Source of the DNA: Betaproteobacteria bacterium
GTDB taxonomy: Bacteria; Pseudomonadota; Gammaproteobacteria; Burkholderiales; Sulfuricellaceae
DNA length: 64,000 nucleotides
Direction: 5' to 3'
Assembly: GCA_021373185.1 (NCBI GenBank)
Contig: JAJFTF010000051.1
Location: forward strand, 62,001 to 126,000
A program made the translations under genes and the position numbers. The notes under the pieces were generated by a model. The model made no database searches. It saw nothing but the letters and a program-made list of their open reading frames with translations, and had not been told where the DNA came from. Below, one piece after another: positions 7,223 to 16,682 of the stretch (the first letter of the stretch is position 1; every line of letters begins with the position of its first letter).

Positions 7223-7405
7223 TCATCTTTCCAGACGAACATGATCATCATACATAATAACAAACGAGCTGTCAATGGATGTTACCTTTGCGGCCACTCT
7301 ACTAGGGAGAAATTCTCGAATGGCTGCAAATACATAGCAGACCTCTAGGCTTTTATTTGCCCACGCATTTGGAGCCACAACCTGAACTTTCATACCGTTC
7401 CTCAT
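7223..7405 (-). CDS. Possible small protein directly after integrase
   Basis: A 60-codon frame starts with ATG immediately after the integrase stop (TAGATG), which allows translational coupling. It could instead begin at the ATG four codons later (MKVQVV). The product is mixed in character, with one short hydrophobic stretch (LEVCYVFAAI) and no family I recognise. There is no separate ribosome site. It could be a real accessory gene of the element or a chance frame; I lean only slightly to real because of the exact junction. Confidence 0.3.
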   Translation of the reverse strand: MRNGMKVQVVAPNAWANKSLEVCYVFAAIREFLPSRVAAKVTSIDSSFVIMYDDHVRLER

Positions 7406-8632
7406 CTAGGCCGCATTGCCATGTAACAGTAGCACCTGTGCGCCCTTCACCAGCCCATCCAGATAATCCGCCCAGTGCTGCATCATGCGAGCGCGCTCCT
7501 TGATGTATTCCGCCCGGTTATAAGCACCGCGTATCTCATTGCGCTCGCAATGGGCCAATTGGCGTTCTATGACATCTGGGTTGAATCCGGTTTCATTCAG
7601 GATAGTGGATGCCACTGCACGGAAGCCATGACCGGTCATTTTTCCCTTGTAGCCGAGCCGGTACAGGGCAAAGAGCATGGTGTTATTGCTGATGGGTTTC
7701 TCAGGGTTTCTGCCGGGGAATACATAGCGGCTACCACAAGCGATTTCTTTGAGTTCCGCCAGCATGGACAGGGCTTGTTTTGAGAGAGGAACGATATGCT
7801 CCGTTTTCATCTTCATGCGGCCAGCAGGTATCACCCATAGGGCATTATCCAACTTGAACTCCGCCCATTCAGCGCCAATCAATTCATTGGTGCGGACAAA
7901 GGTTTGTGCCAGCAGTTGCAAGGCGAGGCGCGTCTGTTTGCTGCCGACTTCATCATAGGTGGCGATTGCTCGCAGCAGGTCGGGCAATTCTTCGGGACGG
8001 ACGGCGGCTTGATGCAGTTTCTTGTGTGGGGTGAGTGCGCCGCGCAGATCGGCAGACAGATCATGTTTGCAACGTCCGGTGGCGATGGCATAGCGGAATA
8101 CTTGCCCACAAACTTGCAGCACGCGATGGGCAAGATCATAAGCTCCACGTCCTTCGATTTTGCGGAGTGCGGCCAGTAGTTCAGGGGCTTCAATATCGGC
8201 AATGGGGCGTCTGCCCAAGCTTGGATAGATATTGCCTTCAAGTCGGCGCAGCACATCAGCGGCATGATGCGGCACCCATGTGTGCGCTTGCTTGGCATAC
8301 CATTCATTCGCTACTTTCTCGAATGAGTTGGCGGCAGCAACTTGTGATTTGAGTTTGGCGGCCTTACGCTCGGCAGAAGGGTCTAGGCTGTTGCCCAATA
8401 CCTTGCGCTGTTCATCGCGCTTGGAACGTGCGTCTTTAAGACCGACAGAGGGATAAACCCCAAGGGAGAGAGACTTTTCTTTACCGGCTAGCCAGTAACG
8501 CAGCCGCCAGTATTTGCTGCCATCGTCAAGCACCCACAAATACAGTCCACCGCCATCAGACAGCTTGCGGATTTTGCGGCCTTCGCAGGTCGCATTTCTG
8601 CATTGGGCATCGGAGAGAAGGTTGATTGCCAT
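7406..8632 (-). CDS. P4-type tyrosine integrase
   Basis: This 408-residue protein has the DUF4102 arm-binding domain at its N-terminus (KLSDGGGLYLWVLDDGSKYWRLRYWLAGKEKSLSLG). A SAM-like core-binding domain follows, then a phage integrase catalytic domain. Visible active-site elements are the first Arg in FVRTNELIGAEW, HGFR in KMTGHGFRAVAST, the LAHCERN box with His, and the nucleophile Tyr in RGAYNRAEY. It should cut and join DNA at the 3' end of a tRNA gene and, with an AlpA-type factor, excise the element. The gene ends about 180 bases from the tRNA-Ser gene with its 5' side facing it, the standard arrangement for tRNA-targeting elements. The length (about 400) is normal, and nothing suggests decay. 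Confidence 0.95.
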   Translation of the reverse strand: MAINLLSDAQCRNATCEGRKIRKLSDGGGLYLWVLDDGSKYWRLRYWLAGKEKSLSLGVYPSVGLKDARSKRDEQRKVLGNSLDPSAERKAAKLKSQVAAANSFEKVANEWYAKQAHTWVPHHAADVLRRLEGNIYPSLGRRPIADIEAPELLAALRKIEGRGAYDLAHRVLQVCGQVFRYAIATGRCKHDLSADLRGALTPHKKLHQAAVRPEELPDLLRAIATYDEVGSKQTRLALQLLAQTFVRTNELIGAEWAEFKLDNALWVIPAGRMKMKTEHIVPLSKQALSMLAELKEIACGSRYVFPGRNPEKPISNNTMLFALYRLGYKGKMTGHGFRAVASTILNETGFNPDVIERQLAHCERNEIRGAYNRAEYIKERARMMQHWADYLDGLVKGAQVLLLHGNAA

Positions 8633-8709
8633 CGTGGTAACTCCCTGACCGTGGTAACTTTGAAACCGTGGTAAGAATATACCACGATTATTACCACGGT
8701 CAAACCACG
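8633..8709. repeat. Arm-type repeats CGTGGTAA, right end of element
   Basis: CGTGGTAA occurs at 8633-8640, 8650-8657 and 8667-8674. Inverted or near copies are at 8679-8686 (ATACCACG), 8691-8698 (TTACCACG) and 8702-8709 (one mismatch). The cluster lies between the integrase start and tRNA-Ser, where integrase arm sites are expected, and it also overlaps the likely integrase promoter. The same octamer occurs twice at the other end of the element (3487-3506). Confidence 0.6.
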
Positions 8710-8813
8710 GAACAAGTCGGAATACCTCGGAACAACCCAGACAACAAATCAGCGTTAAGCACTGAATTTCATTGGTTATTTCGTATTTATTGGGAGCGTT
8801 TCGGATGTTAAAT

Positions 8814-8903
<90 letters not shown>

Positions 8904-8987
8904 GTCCAGGCGGCATTCTACCAGTTAAGCGCGAAGAGTTGAACCTGAAACATGGACAAAGTGGGTAAAGAAGATCAAAATTTTGGC

Positions 8988-10418
8988 ATGCGCCTGTTCG
9001 TTCTGCTCATTTTCTTACTGGGATTGGAGTCTTGCAGTTTTTCCGAGCCCCCTCTCCCGCCGGTAAGGGAAAACCGCGAATTGGTGGTCATGACCCGCAA
9101 CAGTCCTACCACCTACTACGAGGATGCAAACGGCAACTACGCCGGGCTTGAACATGACCTTGCCATCATGTTTGCCGAAGAACTCGACGTCAATGTGAGA
9201 TTCGTCGTTGCTACCGAGCTTAACAAGATTATCCCTGCCCTGACCAAAAAGCAGGTTCATCTGGTGGCTGCCGGTTTGACGGTCACGCCCGACCGGGAAA
9301 AAATCCTCCGCTTCGGCCCGCCTTATCAGACTGTCCAACAGCAAGTTGTGTACAACGACCTCCATCTGGAGCCACGCAGCATGCGCGACCTGATCGGAAA
9401 AAACATCGAGGTTGTCGCCGGAAGCAGTTATGTGGAAAGGCTCAAACAGGTAAAAAAGCAGCTCCCGAAACTGAAATGGCGCGAAGTTACCGATGTCGAA
9501 ATTGAAGAGTTGCTGGAAAAAGTGGCGAACGGCGAAGTGGGCTATTCCATCGCCGATTCTCATTTCATTTCCCTGGTGCAGAATTTTTTTCCGGATCTGG
9601 AAGTAGCCTTCAACTTGGGCAAGCCAGAGCAACTGGCCTGGGCATTCCCGAAGGATGTCGACCCGTATCTGCTCGACAAGGCCACGACATTTTTTGGCCG
9701 CATCCAGCAGGACGGCACGCTACGTCGCCTGTTGGATCGCTATTACGGCCACATCAATAGGTTGGATCGCATTGATGTTGTAACCTTCCTGGAAAAAACA
9801 AATTCCACTCTGCCTGATTACCTGAAGCTGTTCCAGCAGGCGCAGGAAATCACGGGAATGGATTGGCGGCTGATTGCGGCCCTGGGCTATCAGGAATCCC
9901 ACTGGGAGCCTCTGGCCACATCTCCCACCGGCGTGCGCGGACTAATGATGCTGACCGGAGATACCGCTGACCGCTTGGGGGTGAATGACCGGCTCGACCC
10001 GAAGGAAAGCATCCTGGCGGGCGCCCGCTACCTGCTTACGCTGAAGGATTCGCTGCCGGATCGCATTTCCGATCCGGACAGGACCTGGATGGCTTTGGCC
10101 GCCTACAATAACGGCATGGGCCATTTGGAAGATGCACGAATATTGGCGCAACGGATCAACCTCAATCCTGATTCATGGACCGACATGAAAAAGGCCCTGC
10201 CCTTGCTAAGCAAGGCTTCCTACAACAGCAAACTCAAGCACGGCTATGCTCGCGGCGGGGAGGCGGTAATCTTCGTGGAAAACATCCGCACCTACAACGA
10301 CATTCTGATGAAGTTCAATCCGCCTTATAAAGCGCCCATCATGAATTTTTCCTCAGCCAAGGAGCGATCCAGACTTGGCGCTTCGCCAATCCACCTGGAT
10401 AAATCGACAAAGCCATGA
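8988..10418 (+). CDS. mltF: MltF-type membrane-bound lytic murein transglycosylase
   Basis: The start at 8988 is preferred because the N-terminus then begins directly with a signal sequence (MRLFVLLIFLLGLES-Cys) with a lipobox-like end. An ATG at 8952 would add 12 mostly polar residues in front. The 476-residue product has an N-terminal bacterial solute-binding (PBPb) domain, starting ELVVMTRNSPTTYYED, and a C-terminal SLT domain. The catalytic Glu lies in the GYQESHWEP motif, followed by SPTGVRGLMMLT and AAYNNGMGH. MltF cleaves the glycan strands of peptidoglycan at the outer membrane. The gene points away from tRNA-Ser and converges on serS. Confidence 0.95.
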   Translation: MRLFVLLIFLLGLESCSFSEPPLPPVRENRELVVMTRNSPTTYYEDANGNYAGLEHDLAIMFAEELDVNVRFVVATELNKIIPALTKKQVHLVAAGLTVTPDREKILRFGPPYQTVQQQVVYNDLHLEPRSMRDLIGKNIEVVAGSSYVERLKQVKKQLPKLKWREVTDVEIEELLEKVANGEVGYSIADSHFISLVQNFFPDLEVAFNLGKPEQLAWAFPKDVDPYLLDKATTFFGRIQQDGTLRRLLDRYYGHINRLDRIDVVTFLEKTNSTLPDYLKLFQQAQEITGMDWRLIAALGYQESHWEPLATSPTGVRGLMMLTGDTADRLGVNDRLDPKESILAGARYLLTLKDSLPDRISDPDRTWMALAAYNNGMGHLEDARILAQRINLNPDSWTDMKKALPLLSKASYNSKLKHGYARGGEAVIFVENIRTYNDILMKFNPPYKAPIMNFSSAKERSRLGASPIHLDKSTKP

Positions 10419-10437
10419 AAATCGCCTCAAGCTGCGA

Positions 10438-11730
<1,293 letters not shown>

Positions 11731-13044
11731 TTATTTCTCTTTTTTCGCTTTTCTGTCCAGCTCACGCAGATGCGCCAGCCGCTCGCCGATCTTGCCTTCC
11801 AATCCGCGCGGCGTGGGCCGGTAAAATTCGACGGACTGCATTTCGTCCGGGAAATAGCTTTCGCCGGCGGCATAGGCTTCCGGTTCATCATGCGCGTAGC
11901 GGTAGGCATGGCCGTAGCCCAGTTCCTTCATCAGCTTGGTCGGCGAATTGCGCAAGTGCAATGGCACCGGACGGCTTTTGTCGTTCTTCACGAAAGCCCG
12001 CGCATTATTATACGCCACATAGGCGGCATTGCTTTTGGGCACGCACGCCATATAGAGCACGGCCTGAGCCAGGGTCAGTTCGCCCTCCGGGCTGCCCAAG
12101 CGCTCGTAGGTTTCCACCGCATCCAATGCCAGACGCAGCGCGCGCGGGTCGGCTAGGCCGACATCCTCGCTCGCCATGCGGATAATGCGGCGCCCTAGAT
12201 AACGCGGATCGGCGCCGCCGTCCAACATGCGCACCAGCCAGTACAGCGCCGCATCGGGATCGGAACCGCGCACCGACTTGTGCAGGGCGGAAATCTGGTC
12301 GTAGAATTCCTCGCCGCCCTTGTCGAAGCGCCTGCCGCTGCGGGCCAGCGCGTTCTTGACCAGCGCCTCGTCGATGTGCGTGACCTTGCCGGTTTCCGCC
12401 GCAGTCTTCATCTGCTCCAGCAAATTCAGCATCCGCCGCGCATCGCCATCCGCATAACCGACCAGCAACGATTTCGCCGCATCGTCGAAGGTCAAGCCAG
12501 GCAAAGCGACGCCAGCCGCCCGCTCGAAAAGCTGTTCCAGCTCCGGCTCGGTCAAAGCCTGCAGCACATAAACCTGGGCACGCGACAACAACGCGCTGTT
12601 CACCTCGAATGAGGGGTTCTCGGTGGTGGCGCCGATGAAGGTCACCAGCCCCTGTTCGACAAAGGGCAGGAAGGCATCCTGCTGCGCCTTGTTGAAGCGG
12701 TGGACTTCATCGACGAACAGGATGGTATGGCGACCGAACTGCTGCAAATTGATCTGCGCCCGATCGATTGCCTCGCGGATATCCTTCACCCCGGAAAGCA
12801 CCGCCGACAGTGCAATGAAATCGGCGTCAAAGGCCTGCGCAGTCAGCCGCGCAATGGTGGTCTTGCCCACCCCTGGCGGGCCCCACAGAATCATGGAATG
12901 CAATTTTCTGGATTCGAACGCCAGACGTAGCGGCTTGCCGGAACCCAATAAATGGGACTGGCCGATCACCTCATCCAGGGTCTGGGGGCGCAGCCGCTCG
13001 GCCAGCGGAGAATCGGGAACGGCAGCGGCAAAAAGATCAGTCAC
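11731..13044 (-). CDS. rarA: Replication-associated recombination protein A (MgsA/WRNIP1 family AAA+ ATPase)
   Basis: The 437-residue protein has the N-terminal PLAERLRPQTLDEVIGQ signature, Walker A GPPGVGKT at 55-62 and Walker B ILFVDEVHRF with Asp112/Glu113. The sensor region is GATTENPSFEVNSALLSRA. The C-terminal tetramerisation domain includes RYLGRRIIRMASEDVGLADP and HLRNSPTKLMKELGYG. RarA acts at stalled replication forks and gaps. It overlaps lolA by 8 bases and is followed closely by serS, which indicates cotranscription. Confidence 0.97.
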   Translation of the reverse strand: MTDLFAAAVPDSPLAERLRPQTLDEVIGQSHLLGSGKPLRLAFESRKLHSMILWGPPGVGKTTIARLTAQAFDADFIALSAVLSGVKDIREAIDRAQINLQQFGRHTILFVDEVHRFNKAQQDAFLPFVEQGLVTFIGATTENPSFEVNSALLSRAQVYVLQALTEPELEQLFERAAGVALPGLTFDDAAKSLLVGYADGDARRMLNLLEQMKTAAETGKVTHIDEALVKNALARSGRRFDKGGEEFYDQISALHKSVRGSDPDAALYWLVRMLDGGADPRYLGRRIIRMASEDVGLADPRALRLALDAVETYERLGSPEGELTLAQAVLYMACVPKSNAAYVAYNNARAFVKNDKSRPVPLHLRNSPTKLMKELGYGHAYRYAHDEPEAYAAGESYFPDEMQSVEFYRPTPRGLEGKIGERLAHLRELDRKAKKEK

Positions 13045-13669
13045 TGATCACGTCCGCGCCCTTGGGTGGCGTAAATTTGAAGGTGTCGGGAGAGATTTTC
13101 GGATTGCGTTCAATCTCCGAAAAACGGATCACCGTGGTCTGGCTGAAATGGTCGCGCAACTCCATCACATCGAGCCCTTTTTCGGAAAAGCCCATGCGCA
13201 CGCTTTGGAAAGCGCTTTCCTTGTCCTTGGGCGTCGCCTCAAGCCAGTCCAGCGTGCCGCGCCGGCCCAGGTCTTTCAAATTGAAATGCTGCTCGATCTC
13301 GTTGTTGCCTGCCAGTAGCGCCGCGGGGCTGGAGCCGATGGCGCGGCCCATCTGTTTCACGGTAACCTGCTTCAGATCGACGTCATACATCCACAGCTTG
13401 ACGCCATCGCCGACGATCAACTGTTCGTAAGGCTTCTCATAGACCCAGCGAAATTTTCCGGGGCGAGAAAACAGCATGGTGCCGCTGGATTCCTGAACCG
13501 TGGTCATTTTCTTGTCGAGAACGAGCTGCTTGAAATGGGCCTTGCCGGTTTTCACGTCGGAAAGGAAGCTCTTGAGGCTATCCAGCGAGGACGCGGCGGC
13601 GGGCAATGGGCACAAACTCGCCATGCCGATGGCAACGCAGAGAAGTAAGGGACTGAGATCGATTTTCAA
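13037..13669 (-). CDS. lolA: Outer-membrane lipoprotein carrier protein LolA
   Basis: This 210-residue periplasmic protein has a signal peptide of about 26 residues (LLLCVAIGMASLCPLPAAASS). The mature part has the LolA core: AHFKQLVLDKKMTTVQESSGTMLFSRPGKFRWVYEKPYEQLIVGDGVKLWMYD and KLWMYDVDLKQVTVK. LolA receives lipoproteins from LolCDE in the inner membrane and hands them to LolB. It is the first gene of lolA-rarA-serS, 80 bases downstream of tRNA-Val. FtsK, its frequent neighbour, is not upstream here. Confidence 0.95.
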   Translation of the reverse strand: MKIDLSPLLLCVAIGMASLCPLPAAASSLDSLKSFLSDVKTGKAHFKQLVLDKKMTTVQESSGTMLFSRPGKFRWVYEKPYEQLIVGDGVKLWMYDVDLKQVTVKQMGRAIGSSPAALLAGNNEIEQHFNLKDLGRRGTLDWLEATPKDKESAFQSVRMGFSEKGLDVMELRDHFSQTTVIRFSEIERNPKISPDTFKFTPPKGADVISD

Positions 13670-13749
13670 TTTTTCCTCAGAACGAGAAAATCAGCGTTGG
13701 CCTGAACGATGAACCCGGAAAGGTTCAGGATAGCATCAAGCGCGGTAAA

Positions 13750-13824
13750 TGGTGGGTGGTACAGGGATTGAACCTGTGACCCCTGCCGTGTGAAGGCAGT
13801 GCTCTACCGCTGAGCTAACCACCC
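13750..13824 (-). tRNA. tRNA-Val (CAC)
   Basis: 75 nt including encoded CCA. Acceptor GGGTGGT pairs with ACCACCC. The anticodon stem CTGCC/GGCAG encloses TTCACAC, giving anticodon CAC for the GUG codon. The T arm has GGTTCAATCC. It is upstream of lolA on the same strand. Confidence 0.95.
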
Positions 13825-13950
13825 AACAAAAAGAGGCGCAATTAGACCATACCGCCCGAAAAACGTCAATTACGGGGCCGCCTCAATTTCCACGAAGTTT
13901 GTCCGCGTTTGTCGTAAAATAGTTCTTTCATTTTTCTTCCTGTTAAAAAT

Positions 13951-15339
13951 ATGGTTCGCACTCGCTTCGCTCCCAGCCCAACCGGCTACCTGCACATCGG
14001 CGGCGCCCGCACCGCCCTGTTCTCATGGGCTTTCGCCCGCAAGCACAAAGGCACCTTCGTGCTACGCATCGAAGACACCGATCTGGAGCGTTCCAGCCAG
14101 GAATCGGTGCAGGCCATCCTCGACGGCATGAACTGGCTCGGCCTCGACTACGACGAAGGCCCCTTCTACCAGATGCAACGCATGGATCGCTACAGAGAAG
14201 TGATCCGGCAATTACTCGACGAAGGCAAGGCCTATCACTGCTATGCCAGCAAGGAAGATCTGGAAAAACTGCGCGAAGAGCAGATGGCCGCCGGCCTGAA
14301 ACCGCGTTATGACCGGCGCTGGCGCGATTCCAAGACCACGCCGCCTGCCGGCGTGCAACCGGTGATCCGCTTCAAGAACCCGCTGGAAGGCGGCGTCGTG
14401 ATCGACGATCTGGTCAAGGGCCGCGTCGTCGTCAGCAACACCGAGCTCGACGACCTCATCATCGCGCGCGGCGATGGCACGCCGACCTACAATTTCTGCG
14501 TCGTGGTGGACGACTGGGACATGGATATCACCCACGTCATCCGTGGCGACGATCACCTCAACAACACCCCGCGCCAGATCAACATCCTCAAGGCGCTCGG
14601 CGCTCCGCTGCCGCAATATGCCCACGTACCGATGATTCTCGGCCACGACGGCGAGCGCCTGTCAAAACGCCATGGCGCGGTCAGCGTGATGCAATACCAG
14701 GAAGACGGCTATCTGCCGGAAGCGCTGCTGAATTATCTGGCGCGCCTAGGCTGGGCGAAAGGCGATGAAGAAATTTTCGATCTGGGTCAGTTCGTCGAAT
14801 GGTTCGACCTCGATTCAATCTCGAAATCACCGGCAAAATTCAATCCGGAAAAACTGCTTTGGCTCAACCAGCAGTACATCAAAAAAACCGATAGCGCCCG
14901 CCTCGCCAGGCTGGTGACGCCGTTCATGGCAGCGGATTGCTGCAACCCGGAACAGGGGCCCGCCATGGAGACCGTCATCGACCTGCTCAAGGAACGTGTG
15001 AACACCATAGAGGAACTGGCCGATGCCGCCGTCTATTTCTACCGCCCGCTGACACCCTCCCCGGAACTGATGGCGGAGCACATTACGCCGGAAATCACCC
15101 CTGTCATCCGCCAATTGCAAGAGAAACTGGCAGAGGTCGAATGGAACAAGCAGGCCATCAACATCCTGCTGAAATCGGTTGTTGCCGAGCATGGCCTCAA
15201 GTTCCCCAAGATCGCCATGCCGCTGCGCCTGCTTGTCACCGGAGAAACTCAAACCCCTGCGGTCGATGCTGTGTTAGAATTACTGGGTCGCGAAGAAACT
15301 CTCAAACGGATTTCGACGCAAATGGCGGGCTTTAATTAG
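13951..15339 (+). CDS. gltX: Glutamyl-tRNA synthetase
   Basis: The 462-residue class I synthetase starts [20 protein letters not shown], with the HIGH-type motif HIGG at 16-19. The KMSKS equivalent is LSKR at 237-240 in [12 protein letters not shown]. The C-terminal anticodon-binding domain is complete to the stop. It attaches glutamate to tRNA-Glu. A tRNA operon that includes tRNA-Glu itself begins about 40 bases downstream, which is a fitting but probably coincidental neighbour. Confidence 0.98.
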   Translation: MVRTRFAPSPTGYLHIGGARTALFSWAFARKHKGTFVLRIEDTDLERSSQESVQAILDGMNWLGLDYDEGPFYQMQRMDRYREVIRQLLDEGKAYHCYASKEDLEKLREEQMAAGLKPRYDRRWRDSKTTPPAGVQPVIRFKNPLEGGVVIDDLVKGRVVVSNTELDDLIIARGDGTPTYNFCVVVDDWDMDITHVIRGDDHLNNTPRQINILKALGAPLPQYAHVPMILGHDGERLSKRHGAVSVMQYQEDGYLPEALLNYLARLGWAKGDEEIFDLGQFVEWFDLDSISKSPAKFNPEKLLWLNQQYIKKTDSARLARLVTPFMAADCCNPEQGPAMETVIDLLKERVNTIEELADAAVYFYRPLTPSPELMAEHITPEITPVIRQLQEKLAEVEWNKQAINILLKSVVAEHGLKFPKIAMPLRLLVTGETQTPAVDAVLELLGREETLKRISTQMAGFN

Positions 15340-15341
15340 TA

Positions 15342-15370
15342 TTGACAATATGCCCGAGCGCCAGTATAGT
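15342..15370 (+). promoter_or_regulatory. Strong sigma70 promoter for the tRNA-Ala/Glu/Asp operon
   Basis: A perfect -35 TTGACA (15342-15347) is followed after exactly 17 bases by TATAGT (15365-15370). The tRNA-Ala gene begins 12 bases after the -10 box. The promoter starts 3 bases after the gltX stop. Confidence 0.8.
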
Positions 15371-15381
15371 GGCGGCCTTTC

Positions 15382-15457
<76 letters not shown>

Positions 15458-15463
15458 ATTTAG

Positions 15464-15539
15464 GTCCCCATCGTCTAGAGGCCTAGGACACCGCCCTTTC
15501 ACGGCGATAACACCGGTTCGAATCCGGTTGGGGACGCCA
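15464..15539 (+). tRNA. tRNA-Glu (TTC)
   Basis: 76 nt with encoded CCA. Acceptor GTCCCCA pairs with TGGGGAC. The anticodon loop CTTTCAC gives TTC. One anticodon-stem end pair is C-A rather than C-G, a small deviation. Confidence 0.95.
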
Positions 15540-15627
15540 GATTTCAAGCTGGGCTTGGAGCAATCCAAGCCCTTTGATTTTGTGATATTGCGCCACGCTT
15601 GATTTGGCGCCTTATCAAGGTAGTTTT

Positions 15628-15704
15628 GGAGTGGTAGTTCAGTTGGTTAGAATACCGGCCTGTCACGCCGGGGGTCGCGGGTTCGAGTCCCGTCCACTCC
15701 GCCA
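15628..15704 (+). tRNA. tRNA-Asp (GTC)
   Basis: 77 nt with encoded CCA. Acceptor GGAGTGG pairs with CCACTCC. The anticodon stem CCGGC/GCCGG encloses CTGTCAC, giving GTC. It is the last tRNA of the operon; a strong terminator follows. Confidence 0.95.
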
Positions 15705-15710
15705 GCATTT

Positions 15711-15742
15711 AAAAAGCCCCGCAGTAATGCGGGGCTTTTTTT
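15711..15742 (+). terminator. Rho-independent terminator of the tRNA operon
   Basis: AGCCCCGCA and TGCGGGGCT form a 9-bp stem with a 4-base loop, followed by TTTTTTT. It begins 7 bases after the tRNA-Asp CCA end. Confidence 0.9.
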
Positions 15743-15966
15743 ATTTTTGACGATTTTTTATACCCGTTTAGCTATATATCTCAGTTATACCCAAGGCCCC
15801 TTTTTATTCAATAAACACGCAAGAAATCGGCGTTGCTCTTCATGAAGTATTCAGGTGCGAAGCCAATTCAAAATAGGGGAAACCCCGATTTTAATTTTGG
15901 TAAAATTGCGTACACTCTTTAACCACGATCTTCATTCCACTCCTGCCCTCAAGCAAAGGCGCCATC
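15743..15966. other. Intergenic stretch upstream of a small secreted-protein gene
   Basis: About 220 bases, relatively A+T-rich. I see no RNA gene. A short inverted repeat AGGGGAAACCCC lies near 15877. A promoter for the downstream small gene is likely here but I cannot define it. Confidence 0.3.
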
Positions 15967-16344
15967 ATGAATCACACCGGCACCCCTTCTAGCAATTGGC
16001 TTCAGCCTCACCGCCACAACCATTTTTTCGCCTCCAGTGCCATGAAAAGCGGGTTACTCGTGTCGACACTCGCACTCGCCATAGGCAATTATGGAGCTGC
16101 TGCCGAATCGCTGGGTCCGTTGCCTTCGGCAATTCAGGAACAAATTGCCGCGCTGAAAAAGCAGAATCAGGAAATGTACGAACAAATCGAAGCCCTGAAA
16201 CGGCAAAGCAAGTTGGCTTCATCTTCCCTGCGAGCGGGCGGCTCTGCCGCACCGCCCGTTGCGGTGGTCACTAGCGGCCAGAATGCCAAGGCAAGCGTAC
16301 AGTCATTGAAATGGGCTATTGAGGCGATGAACGGCCAGCACTGA
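15967..16344 (+). CDS. Hypothetical secreted coiled-coil protein
   Basis: A 125-residue frame with an AAAGG stretch 9 bases before ATG. The N-terminus is polar and His/Asn-rich up to about residue 25. A hydrophobic stretch follows (MKSGLLVSTLALAIGNYGAAAE) that looks like a signal peptide, so translation may really start at that internal Met (residue 26). Then comes a short heptad-like coiled coil (IQEQIAALKKQNQEMYEQIEALKRQ) and a Ser/Ala/Pro-rich tail. The coiled-coil segment resembles N-terminal trimerisation parts of some outer-membrane porins and YbgF-type proteins, but the rest does not match. No function is assigned. Confidence 0.55.
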   Translation: MNHTGTPSSNWLQPHRHNHFFASSAMKSGLLVSTLALAIGNYGAAAESLGPLPSAIQEQIAALKKQNQEMYEQIEALKRQSKLASSSLRAGGSAAPPVAVVTSGQNAKASVQSLKWAIEAMNGQH

Positions 16345-16385
16345 TGCCGCCGCCGCCCTCCCGCCATTGACCTGCCAGAAAACTC

Positions 16386-16613
16386 ATGCCCATCCCGAAT
16401 TTTATTTCCATCCCGCTCACCGCCACCGTCTGCGGCACTTGCGCAAATTGGGAAGGCGCCCGCGTCGTTCTGGATGGTTATTGTCACAGCCTGCCGCAAG
16501 CAGTGGGCTGCTGCCGGGGCTTCACCGACGATGAAAACGAAAAACAAAACTGGCAGTTATCCATGCAGTTAGGACCGCAAGCAAAATGTGAAAACTGGAA
16601 CCCTGCGGAGTAA
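16386..16613 (+). CDS. Hypothetical small Cys-rich protein
   Basis: A 75-residue frame with cysteines in CGTCANW, GYC, GCCRGF and KCENW. The paired Cys and Trp (C-x-x-C-x-x-W, C-x-x-W at the end) suggest a small metal-binding or disulfide-linked fold. It has no signal peptide. It lies 41 bases after the coiled-coil gene and ends just before a terminator, so the two may be one transcript. No clear ribosome site is visible. I do not recognise the family. Confidence 0.45.
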   Translation: MPIPNFISIPLTATVCGTCANWEGARVVLDGYCHSLPQAVGCCRGFTDDENEKQNWQLSMQLGPQAKCENWNPAE

Positions 16614-16635
16614 GGGTTATTAAATAATCGTTATT

Positions 16636-16666
16636 AAAAAAGCCAACCGGTCAGGTTGGCTTTTTT
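16636..16666. terminator. Bidirectional terminator between small gene and zwf
   Basis: AAAAAAGCCAACC and GGTTGGCTTTTTT form a 7-bp GC stem with A and T runs on both sides. It can end transcripts from both directions: the Cys-rich gene (+) and zwf (-). Confidence 0.85.
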
Positions 16667-16682
16667 ATTTCGCATGGGTCGT

